From Puccinellia tenuiflora (taxonomy: Eukaryota; Streptophyta; Magnoliopsida; Poales; Poaceae): 64,000 bases of DNA. Below are positions 1 to 13,000 of the stretch, piece by piece (the first letter of the stretch is position 1; every line of letters starts with the position of its first letter). Below the pieces are notes generated by a model. It was not told the origin of the DNA. It did not search any database and saw only the letters and a program-made list of their open reading frames with translations. The stretch lies in contig QRDG01000918.1 in the NCBI GenBank assembly GCA_012064385.1, positions 310,001 to 374,000 on the forward strand, in the 5' to 3' direction. Position numbers and translations under genes: made by a program.

Positions 1-608
1 CGGCGGCGTCGCTCGTGGTCCTCCTCCGTCAGCTGGTAACCTGGTCCGCTGGTAACCTGGTCCGCGGCGGTGCATCGTAGCTGTGCGAGTGAAAGGAAAG
101 GGAAAGGGCCGGTGGTGGAGTGTGTGAGACGAGAGGGCCGGTGGTGGCTTTTTAAAGCCGGTCGAAGGAGCGGAGATGTTGTCGCCATTAACGCCAAGAC
201 GGCATGCATGCCGCCGCGTGGGCTCTGCGGCAGTGCTACGAGGTGACGCTTCACTGCGCTGCCCACCTAGCCACTGAAACAATGCGCCGCCTGACGGCCC
301 GTGCAACGATGCACGACTCGCCTCTGAAACGATGCGGCGCCTGCATCGCTGAATCACTGCCGCGTGCCTGCGCGCTGCCGGTTCGTTTCGTGTGTATGAC
401 GGGCGGGTCATATCTATCGGAGGCGCGGGCCGGACAGTGTCCGGCACTGCGAAGGCAGCCCCCAAAGTTAGAGGCCCTGTTCGCGGTGCCGGAAAGGTTT
501 TGGGCCGGACAAAGGCTTTACGACCCCCCGGTGTGGCCGGTTTTTCTGTCCGTCACCCCAAAGGGGCTTTACGGCCCCTTTTACGACCCCCGTGGAGATG
601 CTCTTAGC
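1..608. other. GC-rich window edge, no gene recognised
   Basis: No open frame here resembles a known protein. The last part (about 480-606) ends in GGAGATGCTC followed by TTA, which looks like the right terminus of a Tourist/Harbinger-type MITE with a TTA target site; its left terminus was not found. The missing 5' exon(s) of the downstream MORC gene could not be located here and may lie left of the window. Confidence 0.4.
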
Positions 609-610
609 TA

Positions 611-782
611 CTCCCTCCGTTTCATAATATAAGATGTTTTAGTCCTTTTCCACATTCACATTTGTACCACATGTATCTAGACATGTTTTAGTGTATATGT
701 TCATCCGCTTTCCATTCTTTTAGTCCGAATCTAGACAACATGTGAAACACCTAAAACATCTTATATTGTGGAACGGAGGGAG
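611..782. mobile_element. Stowaway-type MITE (Tc1/mariner)
   Basis: Terminal inverted repeats begin CTCCCTCCGTTTCATAATAT and end with its near complement (ATATTGTGGAACGGAGGGAG). The element is flanked by TA on both sides (609-610 and 783-784), the Stowaway target duplication. It is 172 bp and non-coding, just upstream of the first recognisable MORC6 exon. Confidence 0.92.
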
Positions 783-1055
783 TACAATGTACCAAGAATT
801 TGCATGCAGAGTAAATGCAAAATACATGGAGATTGTTTTCCTATATATTTTGTACATCTGCAAATCTGAGTCTAAGAAGTTTTGATTAGAACTCTGGGTC
901 TCTGTTTCCTGAGTGCCGCTGTTTGTGAGTGCTTGGTGTGGAAACTATTGTCTATGGGTTGCGCTCTGGTGCATCTTATCTTCATGTATGTCTGTTGCTT
1001 TGGTTGTTGTTGTTCACCTGCTCCCTGAAGTTGTTCTGCGAATTCCTCTTGACAG

Positions 1056-4000
1056 AGTCGGGACTGGAACATGTTCGTGTCCATCCTAGATTTCTCCACT
1101 CCAACGCGACAAGTCACAAGTGGGCTTTAGGAGGTATGGTCTACCTCCCCATGTCATATATCTTAGAAATGCATTGTAAGCAGCCAGCTATTCAGTTTTC
1201 TAAGTTCTGCTGATGTATGGTCTTTTTTACATGCCAGCTTTTGCCGAGCTGCTGGACAACTCTCTTGATGAAGTATGCTTGACTGAAAGAGAGCATAGTT
1301 CTAGTTTCCAGTTTCAAGTCCCCGTGTGCTCACTCAGTGGTTTTTCTCTGCAAGGTTTCAAATGGAGCTACCTTTGTGAACATTGACATGTTGGAAAATA
1401 AGAAAGATGGAACTCGGATGCTGCTTGTTCAAGGTGTGAAACTGTCTCAGTTTGCATAGATACTGACATGTCGCGTAATAATATTTCAAAAGCTTTGAAT
1501 TAGAACAATAATATTGTTCTTGGCAATACTGAAAAATGAATGCCTTACATTTCTGCTCGTACGAACATTACTGAATGATATTGACTAGTCTCCATTCTGT
1601 AGCATATTTGCTCTCCATATATCCAAAGTAGGCTGTAGGATTATGGCCATTTAATTACAGAGAACCAGTACTGAAGTGCTGTATTGAAGATTTGAAATGT
1701 ATTTTCAACATGGTCTATGAATGTGTCTGTGATTCACACCTGAGGTTATTTTCATGCTCAATTGTTGCATAGATGATGGTGGTGGGATGAGCCCAGATAA
1801 AATACGGCACTGCATGTCCTTGGGTTATTCCGCGAAGAGCAAAGTTAAAAACACCATTGGACAATGTATGTATGGAAGGGGAACTTTTCAGCAACAGTAC
1901 ATACAGCTGCTCTGAATCTACATTTTTTTTTTGGCATGTTCATCAAGATACAAGAGATTCAGTTTGCTTTCAATTGCACTTCTGCAGATGGAAATGGTTT
2001 CAAGACAAGTACAATGAGACTTGGTGCTGATGTCTTGGTATTCTCGCGTAGTCATAGTAATGAAGAAAGAAGGTTGTTTTCTGTTATCTTGATTACTGCA
2101 AACTGTATGAATCATAAATTGTCCGTTACAATTTTCGACATAAGCACTCTCCCCGTGTAAATACCGTATGACGTTGACAAAACAAGCAGACAAACATAAT
2201 TAAGTTAGATAACTAATACATACATCGTCCTTCATTGCCTTAGGCACATATATTTGTATTACGCCAATTCTTGTTTTATCTTTTGTTTGTGTGGCTGTGT
2301 GCATGCCATCTATGCAGAGGCCGGGTGTAAGCTCCTATGAATTGCATCGGTGTGATGCACTTATGAGTTTAATAAAGCGCCCTTTATCAGAAAAAACTAA
2401 TACATATGACACTATAAAAATTACAGTTAGATTGATTTTTCGTGAGAAATACTAATAGTCTAATATATATTTTGAACTTACACTAATACATTTATATGAT
2501 ATGATAATTGGTACTAAAATTATCAAAATGTAGTCTTTTCGATGTCCAAAAAACAATATCATCTACAAGAGTAAAATGCACGTATGAACTTGACTGGTGG
2601 GTACACTTAACGCGCCCAAACACTTGGCACCCTAGCCCAAGCCACAACGTTGCAGTGCGTTTCGTTGTGCACACGTTGCCTGCTTTGCACAACTTTTAAC
2701 TGATTTGCCAAGGTATGGGGGCCAGATGCAGGATTGCAAGGCGATGTAGGGAAGTGTTCAGACTAACAAAGTTTCATAGACGGGTGCATTTTAATCTTCT
2801 TTAAAATGAGGATTATGTGTTCTGAGATCACAGCGTGAGCATACCTGAGGCGGCAGAGTTTATGCATCCACGTCAGGCAGAAGTACGTGTGAAACCACAT
2901 GTGGGTTAAAAATTGTCTTAAATATTAAGAGTTCCGGGTTAAATATAGAGTTTTTGTAGAGCTGAGGGTTGAAAAGTAAATACGTTAGTTAAATAATGAT
3001 CAGCAAAATATTTCTTCAGCATTTAAGGACAATGAATATAGAGTTGTGTATCTGCAGCTGTAACAGCACACGTAAACTAGTGATAAACTATATCTGTATA
3101 GTTGTTAGTAACTAATTTAGTTGGATATTTCCTAATTTTGTAACTACCTATCAATTTTTGCTAGAAGTTATTACTTATTTTCCTTGCACGAGGAGCTAAT
3201 CCTTTTTCCCGCTCCCTGGGTGGCATAAAAGGCTTACACAAAGCATTGGGATGCTATCTTATACCTTTCTGAAGAGCACCGGCAAAGATGACATTATTGT
3301 TCCAATGGTAAGCTCAGTTTCATTCTCTGCTTTCTTACTACTAACATTTTACTTGAGTTTTGTGATTGGGTTTCACCAGTAAGAATAGTCCAGTAAAACA
3401 TGTAGTATGTCACGTCTCCTGATCTAGCATTGAGTTGTTATCATTTTGTCTGTATCAACTATCAAGCTCTCAGTATCTATCTATCTGCCATTTAGTCGGT
3501 TAAACCTTCTTATTTGTGAGAATGGACAAAATAACAAGTTTACCACGGGTCCGTCCTGATGCTTGTATAAAACTCGTAGATTGATTATGAAAAAAGACTA
3601 GCTTGGAAAAGGAAGGTGCGGACAACATTGGATGACTGGTCTACAAGCTTACAGACGATAATACAGTGGTCTCCTTATTCTAATGAAGGGGAACTTCTTC
3701 AGGAGGTATAACATATGTTATTGCATACCATTGTTTATGTTGTAGATATAGCTGTGTTTGCTGTTGTTACTTCGTATTGTCATGAAACCTATTTATGACA
3801 GGATCTGGTTCTGCAAATTGAAACCTTTCCTGTGCTATGCATTAGTTTAGGATCGTGTAGAGTTGCAACATCTATGGTCTGGGATCATGTTAGCAGTTCC
3901 AACGCTGAAGTATGACACCCATACAAACAAGTTAGCCAAGAAAGTAATGAAAATCCCCTTGCATGTGGTCCATGGAATCGGTGGCGGGTTGCAGCGGCAG

Positions 4001-7000
4001 CTCGTCGTCTCGTGTGCTCGCGGATCTGCGCAGTGTGCCACCACGCCACGTGCCTCCGGGTCACCGCATAGGCGGCGTTGAATCGCATGTCGACAGTCCC
4101 ATCGAAATACATGGGTGTGGTGCATCATAATGTGCCGCCCTCCATCGCGAAAAAAAGACCCTGCTCATTTTAGCTTGAAGGTGTCTCATGGTGGTTGGCT
4201 GCTTCCTGGTGGCTGGTGGTCATGGTGGGCAGGAGATGTCCCGTGCAACTTGTCGCTATCATCACCCGTGGTGGAGCACTCCCCTCCTTTGAAGTGGATC
4301 TATCCGGGCGTGGCCTTTTTTTTTTGCGAAAAGGTCCAACGATCTATTAATAATAATCAACAACAGTATAAAGATCCCAAGAGTATTACAAATTACAAAG
4401 GTCCTTGGACCACCTAGTGACGACTACGGGTACGAGTGGTATGGGCACTGAAGCAAGCCGAAGGCACGCCATTGTCCTCGCCCCTTCCTCATCGGAGCCG
4501 GGGAAAACTTGTGGTAGTACAACTTGTTGCAGTAGACATAAGGGAATTCGTTGTGCCAAGGCCCCAAAGGACCAGCGCACCAAAGCAACAACCATCGGAA
4601 GAGGTAGACTGTGACCACACCAATAGACACAAAAACCGAATGGATCCTAGGAGATTCGTCAGACAAACAACTCCACACGCCCTCCGACAGTACTAGGCGC
4701 ACCACCGGAGTGGGATAGGGCGGGAAGACCTCGTTCTAACACTCGGATGTCGCTGCCACCTCACCACCCTGACAAAGAAACATAAAATAACTGAAGCAAG
4801 AAACGGGAACTCCGGTCAGCGAGCAGTTGGGGTCCGTCGCGCCTCCAAAGGCCTGAAAGGCCATCGGAGCCGGGACGGACCGGCGGTAGCAGCGGCAGAA
4901 GAGATCGTCTGGGGATCGCCTTACTTTTCTCCTCTCCCCTCGCATAACGTTTTGGTTTGTCCGGGCGTGGCCTTATGGAGCATTGCACTTGAGAAGAGCT
5001 CCGGTGGTGGCCTCCCATGGGCTAGCTCCAGCGGACACCATGGTGGATTCAGGCAGAGTCATGGGTTGTGCAGCTCTTGGAAGATCTGCCATCAAGATGG
5101 TGACCGGAACATCACTTCATTTCCAGAGTGAAAATCTGCAATCTTGCCTTCATTGGTCAGACCCGACAATGACACATTCATGTCGTTTCCTTATTGAAGC
5201 CGTTTTCTTTGTTACACATACGCACGATTAGATCATTGCAGAAAGTATAAAGAGAGACAATATTTAGTAACGAAGTTCAACGATCAAGAGGCATGACGAC
5301 AAGCCCACCTCGGTATACAGACACATCAAATCTTAGAACACCACGCCGTTCTGGCGCCCCTGCCACGGGCACCGAACCGTCCTCCAGGTTCGTCTAGTCT
5401 GTTTGGCTACTCGCGGTGCCTTTATATAGGAGGCCCTAGTTACAGTGTTTGACTCCAACACTACACCTACCGCCATGGTTTGTAAGGCGGTAAGGCGTCC
5501 TAAGGTGAAGGTGGGCGCCTTAGCGCATAAGTGGACGCTTTAGGCACCTAAGGCGTTCATTTTTCTAAGGCGCAGGGGGGCACCTTAGCGCCTAAGCGTC
5601 GCCTTAGGGACGCCTTAAAAACCATGCCTACCACGTAACCCAGGGTCCAACTATAGCTTATACACATATTCGACAAATATGCCGCCAATTTGAAATCGTT
5701 AACTTTGCGCGAACACCTATGTATGTTGGACTTGGTGTTATTTTTGCTCATTCGCATGAGCCTGCATCCAAATCCTCATTGGATGATCCTGTCGCCGCCT
5801 CGTCTTGCTCCTCTTCAGCTCCACCTAGAATGATGCACACGTGCACCTTGTACATGTTATTCCTGGTCCTCCTACCCTTCATCACCAGATTCTCGTCCTT
5901 CCTGACCCTCATGGTTAATTTGTCCCTGTCCACACGATAGAGAGAACCTTTACCATCAAGTTCCCCAAGTGAAATTAGATTCCTTCGAGCTCTTAGCACA
6001 TATCTAACATCTTGGAGCACCACTTCATCGTCCTCTTGAGTCTTGATCTTGATATCTCCCATGTCCATAATGTGTTGAGGCACACCATTGACTTGGTGGA
6101 CCACTCCAAAATCACCAGGCTTGTAGGAAGAGAACCACTCCTTGTTAGACGTTACATGATAAGAGCTCCCTGTATCCAATACCCACTCCAAAATACCCCT
6201 ATGCATCAACGGGCTAGATTTAACCGGTGCTCCTTATCCTCAAGGTGGAGTACCAGGGTACCGTAAAATTGAACTTAGAAACATATTTTTTTCTCAAATT
6301 GGTACTTATTATTGTTCTTGTTTGTTTCTTCTCATTATTAATTTTAGCTTTGAGTATCTGTAGTTTTCCCTTTCATCGTGTTCATGCATCATGATATTTG
6401 TCTGTTTCATGATCTTAACTGTTATGTACCTATATGGTACTGCAGTTTAGCTCAATTAATGAACAAGGAACTCGAATCATTATATACAATCTATGGGAGG
6501 ACGAGCAGGGAGACTTGGAGCTTGATTTTGATGCTGATGTAAATGTACGTCCCAACTAATAACTGGTCAGGTCTTACCTCCATCAATACGAGATATGGCT
6601 AACCATGACTTTGTGTGATCTTTGTGAGATTGCAGGATATTCAAATCAGAGGGGTTAATAGGGACGAGAAAAGTATCTTGATGGCAAAGCAGTTTCCAAA
6701 CTCCAAGCACTTTTTTACGTATAGACATTCTCTAAGGGTATGCTTGAGATGTACTTGTCTGTTTGTGCCAAAGAAATTATTGCTTTTCTATTCGATGGAA
6801 AGAATTATTATTATCACTATATAAGGATATGATAACTCCTATTCCATACAGTATGATTTTTACTGTAGCAGAAAATAGTTTAGATAGACTTCATATAAAG
6901 AACAAAACAAGCATGCACTGGAGGAGCGGTTGTCACAGTTCTAGAAGCATTACAGTGGCTAGATGATATTTCAAGACAAAGACTTGTCTCTAGTAGTTTT

Positions 7001-10000
7001 TTTTATGTGCAGAGTTATGCATCCATTTTATATCTCCGAGTCCCATACGTCTTCCGGATGACTTTACGAGGAAAAGAGATTGAACACCATAACATTATCA
7101 ATGATATGATGATAAAGAACCAGGTTACTTACAAGCCAGTCATGAGTAACGGATATCCAAATGATACAGATGTAAAAACTATGAACTTTTCTATGTACCA
7201 TTTCCTATACAATGATGTACCCAGCATTCAGCTAATAACTTGATTTTGTTCTCATACCAGATGGTGGCTAATGTTATAATCGGTTTTGTTAAAGACGCAA
7301 AACACCATGTTCCCATTCAGGGATTTAATGTTTACCACAGGAACCGCCTAATAAAGGTATCCATTAACTAAGCCCTTTTATATTATGAATAAGCTTGTCT
7401 TTTATTTTCCAACGTCGACATTGACTCTTGTAATATGCACATTACAGTAGAAAGACTCTATTTACTGGAAAATGTATACGCTATTCAGTTTTGTATGTTT
7501 TGGCAGCAATGTGCTTCATTGTAAAATGCCTATATAATGAGCTGGAGTCTTTTGTTTTTTGGTTATCCTTTGTGGTAGCAAGTGGCACTTGCCTAGTATC
7601 TCATACAATTATCTAAATATGCCGTTCAATTGCATGCTTCTTGTTTTAAACATGCTGACATGACTCTACAGAAAGTATTTTGTGTTAACTTTGAAGTTCT
7701 ATTGCGGATTTTATTTATTTGTTATATGATAACTCCCATGCTTATTTTAGCCTTTCTGGAGAGTATGGACTCTTCCTGGATCTCAAGGCCGCGGTATTAT
7801 AGGTAAGTAAACATGTTGCATGTCTGTTTTTGAGGTCATGTTTCTTTCATCATTGTAAGTGGCTAATGTTTTTCTATGCAGGTGTACTTGAAGTCAACTT
7901 CGTAGAGCCAGCTCATGACAAGCAGGACTTTGAACGCACAAATAGTCTCTCAAGACTTGAAGCACGATTGATTTTAATGCAGAAGAAATACTGGTTCGTT
8001 TTTATGATATTTGGCATGGTCATTTTGTGGTCAATTTGCATACCAGCTTGTTGGAAGAAAACTTTCATTTTTTGAAATATTTTTTCGTTGTTCAGGTCCG
8101 AGAATTGCCATCGAATAGGTTACGGTGGCAACCATGCTAACAGAAAGTCTGGGAAAAGAGACAGAGGTATGAAGAGGGTCTCCATTTAGTTTATTTGAAT
8201 ATTTTGGTTTGGTGAGTGGAGCTTTTCTCTCGTAAAATAATACATAACCAAATGAAAAAAGGAATGCCTTGAAGTCATTTATCCTTAGAAACCAGAAATT
8301 GATTTTTATTTCTTTGTATTCAAGTCATGACAAAAGAATCTCAAATGCTCAAAACATTCTAACGAGTGAACATCTGGTTAGTAGTTCATGGAATGTTGAC
8401 TACTTAGCAATACATGTTGACAACTCGGTGCTATAACTTAATGTGAAACCTTTACCCCTACAAACAAACGAGTTAGTTGTGATAATTTGGATGCCCTGGG
8501 GTTGCATTGATCCTCAATTTGCTAGATGTGACTACTTACTGCCCACTTAATTATGTAATAGAAGAACACCCCAGTGTACCATGAGTTTTGCGGAAACGAT
8601 GTGCAGAAGCTGCATCCAGTAAATGTAGAAGTAGAACATACTGTACTATCTTTTAAATTCGTAGCAACACAAAGGTTCTTTCCTAGTACAGATAACATGT
8701 AGATAATAACTGCCGTCCCTGAAAATTTAATTTGAGAAAATTAGTACTACCGCCGTTCCTGAAAATAAGGTGTAGAATTTTTTCTGAAGTCAAACAATTT
8801 ATAGTTTGACCAAGTTTATACAAAAAACTGTAAATAATTATTATACTATATAGACATAGTATGAAAATATGTATAATTAATTAATGATCTAGAAAATAAG
8901 ATTAATTTATCATTGTAGTGGTTAATAGTTTTTTCTGAAAGTTTGGTAAAAGTTTAAGTGGTTTGACTTTTGACAAAATTTATACGCCTTCTTTTATGGA
9001 ACGGAGGGAGTATTGTTTAGCTACATCGATATGCATCACAAAGTGGTGAAGACACAATGGCATTATGTGAACTTTGAAGTATGACTTCCTGTTCCTGAAA
9101 CAATCACATTGAGTGAAGAATTGTTGTACCGTGTCAAGAACATATGGCTTTGGAGGCAGATTTATTTCTTTTGCCTGAAACAGGAACTTCATGTGTGATG
9201 GCTGTGTGCATCTATTGGTGCAGAGGCCGGGGTTTTGCCCCTTTTCGAAAAAAGGAACCTCATGTGTTGAGTTATACTGTACAAAGAACATCACCAATTA
9301 AGTGCATAATTTAGTACAGCTTGGTGTATTAAAAGCTTTACCATTGAGGAAATATGTTGACGATGGGTTAAATTTGCTAAATTCTATGGTTGGCGTAGTA
9401 ACTTTTGGTTGACTAAGCATGTACATTTTTTGTCGGGACAGGGAGTTCACCTGGAGATAGCCCCCGCGCAGTTCCATCACCATATCAGTCTGTGAAAAAC
9501 TGTGGATTGTCAAATTATTTGCAAAGATCCGAAGCTGATGATATATTATATTCTGGATCAAGTAATAAGATTATTTCCAATGCCTCAGGAAACAGGTCGA
9601 GACAATATGACATCACCTTTTAATCCTGTTCCTTACTGTGAAAGCACACTTGTCTTATTATTCCCGTTTTAATCGTAAGATGAATCTGAGGGACGGTGAC
9701 AGGAAAACAAGAGCTTCGCCCTTGGCGATGTGCAGGAAATTCTCTTCAAGGAAAAAGGCCCAGCAGGCAGCTGAGAAGTCCCCGAAGACCGTAAAATCTT
9801 CAGGATTAGTACAGCATGGTCTGCTATGTATAAGTGATGATAGTGATACTGAGATTGCAGGCACATCAAGATCAATTTCTCATATCCTGAGTGAGCCAGA
9901 AAGAACCTTTAACGGTAGGGTTGTGCACTTACCTCCATCGAGTGGAGCAGTAAGAATTGAAAGGATGGCAGCCAGATCGAAGTCAAAGGTAATTGTGCTT

Positions 10001-13000
10001 CCTGTTTTGTACTGAATTGTTTTCTTCAGATGAAGTATTTGGTTGTATATTTACAGGCAATTGTCAAAAAGGAAAAAATGTCCACCTTTCAACCGTGAAC
10101 TTTGATAAATATGAAATCCCAGAAAAAGACAACAACAATAAAGGCTTTTGTCCCAAGCAAGTAAGCAAGTAAAAACCCCAATACAAACCTATGGTAAGCA
10201 AAGAGGAAGAGAGGACAAAAGGTACCAAGAAAGTAAATTAATATTCTGGCGAATGATTGCCGCTTTCCATGTAATCCTATCGAGCTCCAAATCTATAAGT
10301 ACAATCTAATCCTTCAAGTCCTTCTTACCTTCTCTTCCACATCAACTTTGGCCGCTCCTTTCTCTCTTAGTAATTTTGCTACCCTTTAGAATCCCACTAT
10401 TCACTGGTGCTTCAAGAGGCCTCCGTTGGATATGTCCAACCACCTTAGTTATTGTTGAACAAGCTTCTATTTGGTCGCTGTCACCCCTATCATATCTCAT
10501 ATTATCTTATTCTTGTTTCGGTCCTTTCTTTTATGGTCACACATCCACCTTAGCATGCGCATCTTTGCAACACTCATTTGTTAGGTGTGTTGTGTTTCAG
10601 TGGGCCAACGTTCTGCTCCATATAGCATCGCAGGATTCACTGTCATTCTATAAAACTTATCTTTTAGCTTTTGAGGGACCTTCTTGTGACAGAGGATCCT
10701 GATGCTTGCCGCCGCTTCATCCACCTTGATTTCATTATGTGGCTAACATCCTCATAGATACCACCATTTCTTTGCAACATTGATCCCATGTATCGAAAGG
10801 TGTCCCTCTTAGGCCATGTTTGTCCTTCTACACTAACCTCTCCCATCTCACCCCCAATACCTCTAAAGCCGCACCATATATACTCAATCTTGCTCCTACC
10901 AAGTCTAAACCTCTTGTATTCCAAAATCCATCTCCACAGCTCCAATTTCCTATTGATGCCAACCCTACTTTCATCTACTACCACCACCTCATCAGCGAAG
11001 AGCAATATACAAAGGAATATCTGCTTGTACATCCACTATGACCTTATTGATCACTAAGGGGAAAATTTATGGGCTCAAGGATGACCATTGATGTAGTCGT
11101 GTTGTAATTGGAAAGGTATCAGTCTGCCTGAACAATTGTCACCACATTACATATCCTTAGAGGGTAATGTACATTGTTGGCACTTTATGTTTCCAACAGC
11201 CACCACATGACAGTCCTTGGTATCTTGTCATATGCCTTCTCCAAGTCGATGAAAACCATGTGTAGGTCCTTCTGATCTCTACATGTCTCCATAAGCTGTC
11301 ATAGCAAGAAGATTGCTTATGTAGATCTCCCGTGCATAAAAACAAATTGTTTGTTAAAGGTTTTCACTCTTCTCAAGCAGTGCTCAATCACTCTCTCCAA
11401 AGCTTTATACTATGGCTCATAAACTCACTTCCTGAGTAATTTTTACAACTTTGAATATCTCCTTTATTCTTCAAGATAGGTAGTTAGGTACTGATATATT
11501 TTTTCTCCACTCTTGGGACATTGTGTTTGACAGAAAAATGTGGTTGAATAGCTTAGTCAGCCCTACTATTGCCGTGTTTCCAAGGCATATGCACACATCG
11601 ATAGGAATATCATCGGTGCTCATGGCCTTCCCTCCATTCATCCTTTCTAGGGCCACCTTAACCTCAAGCTCTTGGATCCTCCGTACGAACAGCCTGTTGG
11701 TGTTGTCAAAGGTGTCATCCAGCTCTTCCCACTATTGAATAATCTCTCGATCGGTTCTTGGCCTCCTCATCTTTCACTAGAAGTCGATCAACATCATCCT
11801 TGATGCATTTAACTTGGTTGAGACTTAAGACCCCTTGGCTTCCTCTCGCGAATTTTCGCCATTTTGTAGACGCCCTTTTCGCCTTCCTTTGTGCCTAGTC
11901 GCTGATATAGCTCATCGTAGGCCCACCTCTTTGCTTCACTCGTGGCTCTCCTTGCTTTCTTATTGGCCTCTTTATACTTTTCCACGTTCCTTGTGCTTCC
12001 GTCATGATGCCAACTCTTGTAGCAATCTTTCTTCTCCTTGATAGCATTTTGGACATCCTAATTCCACCACCAAGTGTCCTTAGGCTTGGGTTTCCCCAAG
12101 CACCTACTAGCTACCTTCCGAATGCAAGTTGCCATCTTCACCCACATGTTATCCGCATCTCCCTCTACGTCCCATAGTCCTTCCACAACCACCCCCTCAT
12201 AAAGGTGTATTGCGCTTTCTCTTTGAACTTCCACCACATTGTCTTGTGATCTTGGCACCTTTGTCAGGCAAAGCACATGTGTGAAAGCAAAAGTTGGCCA
12301 CCAGAAGCTTATGATGTGCCACAACACGCTTCCCAGGTATCACCTTGAAATCCAAACAAGCCCGCCTATTTGTTCTCCTAGTAAGGACAAAATCAATCTG
12401 GGTAGAGTGTTGGGCACTACTAAAGGTCACTAAATGAGATCACCTCTTCCTAAAGAAGGTGTTAGCTACCGATAGGTCGTAGGCTATAGGGAAGCAGGGG
12501 CGGATCTGTGTAGGACCTAGGGGGTGCACAGGACACCGGTAAATTTGAATTTTCTTTGTATATTAGCAGATTTTCACCATGTGTGCACCCTGAAATCAAA
12601 AAAATTATGTACTGCGGAACCATGTGTGCACCATGGTCCGTTGTGCTCTAGCTCCGCCACTGTAGGGAAGTATAAGATGTCCTCACCCTCTTGGTTCCTA
12701 TCGTCATGCCCAAAGCCGCCATGCACCTTGTCAAACCGCATGTTAGATGTACCCACATGACCATTGAGATCTCATCCAATGAAGAGCTTCTCATCTGTAG
12801 GTACACGTCTAACCATGCCCAAGCCCTCACAGAATTGCCTCTTGATGCTCGTGTCAAGTCCTACTTGTGGGGCATAAAAACTAATAACATTCAGGACCAG
12901 ATCCCCAACAACTAGTTTGACTAGGATTTTTTTCGAAAAGGAGGATCCCCCGGCCTCTGCATCAAAGTGATGCATATGGCCTTTTATTGCCTTATTAAAG

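Noticed and set aside
204..632. 142-codon plus frame at the left edge
   Set aside because: Runs into a Stowaway terminus and has no domain; it is probably random in GC-rich DNA.
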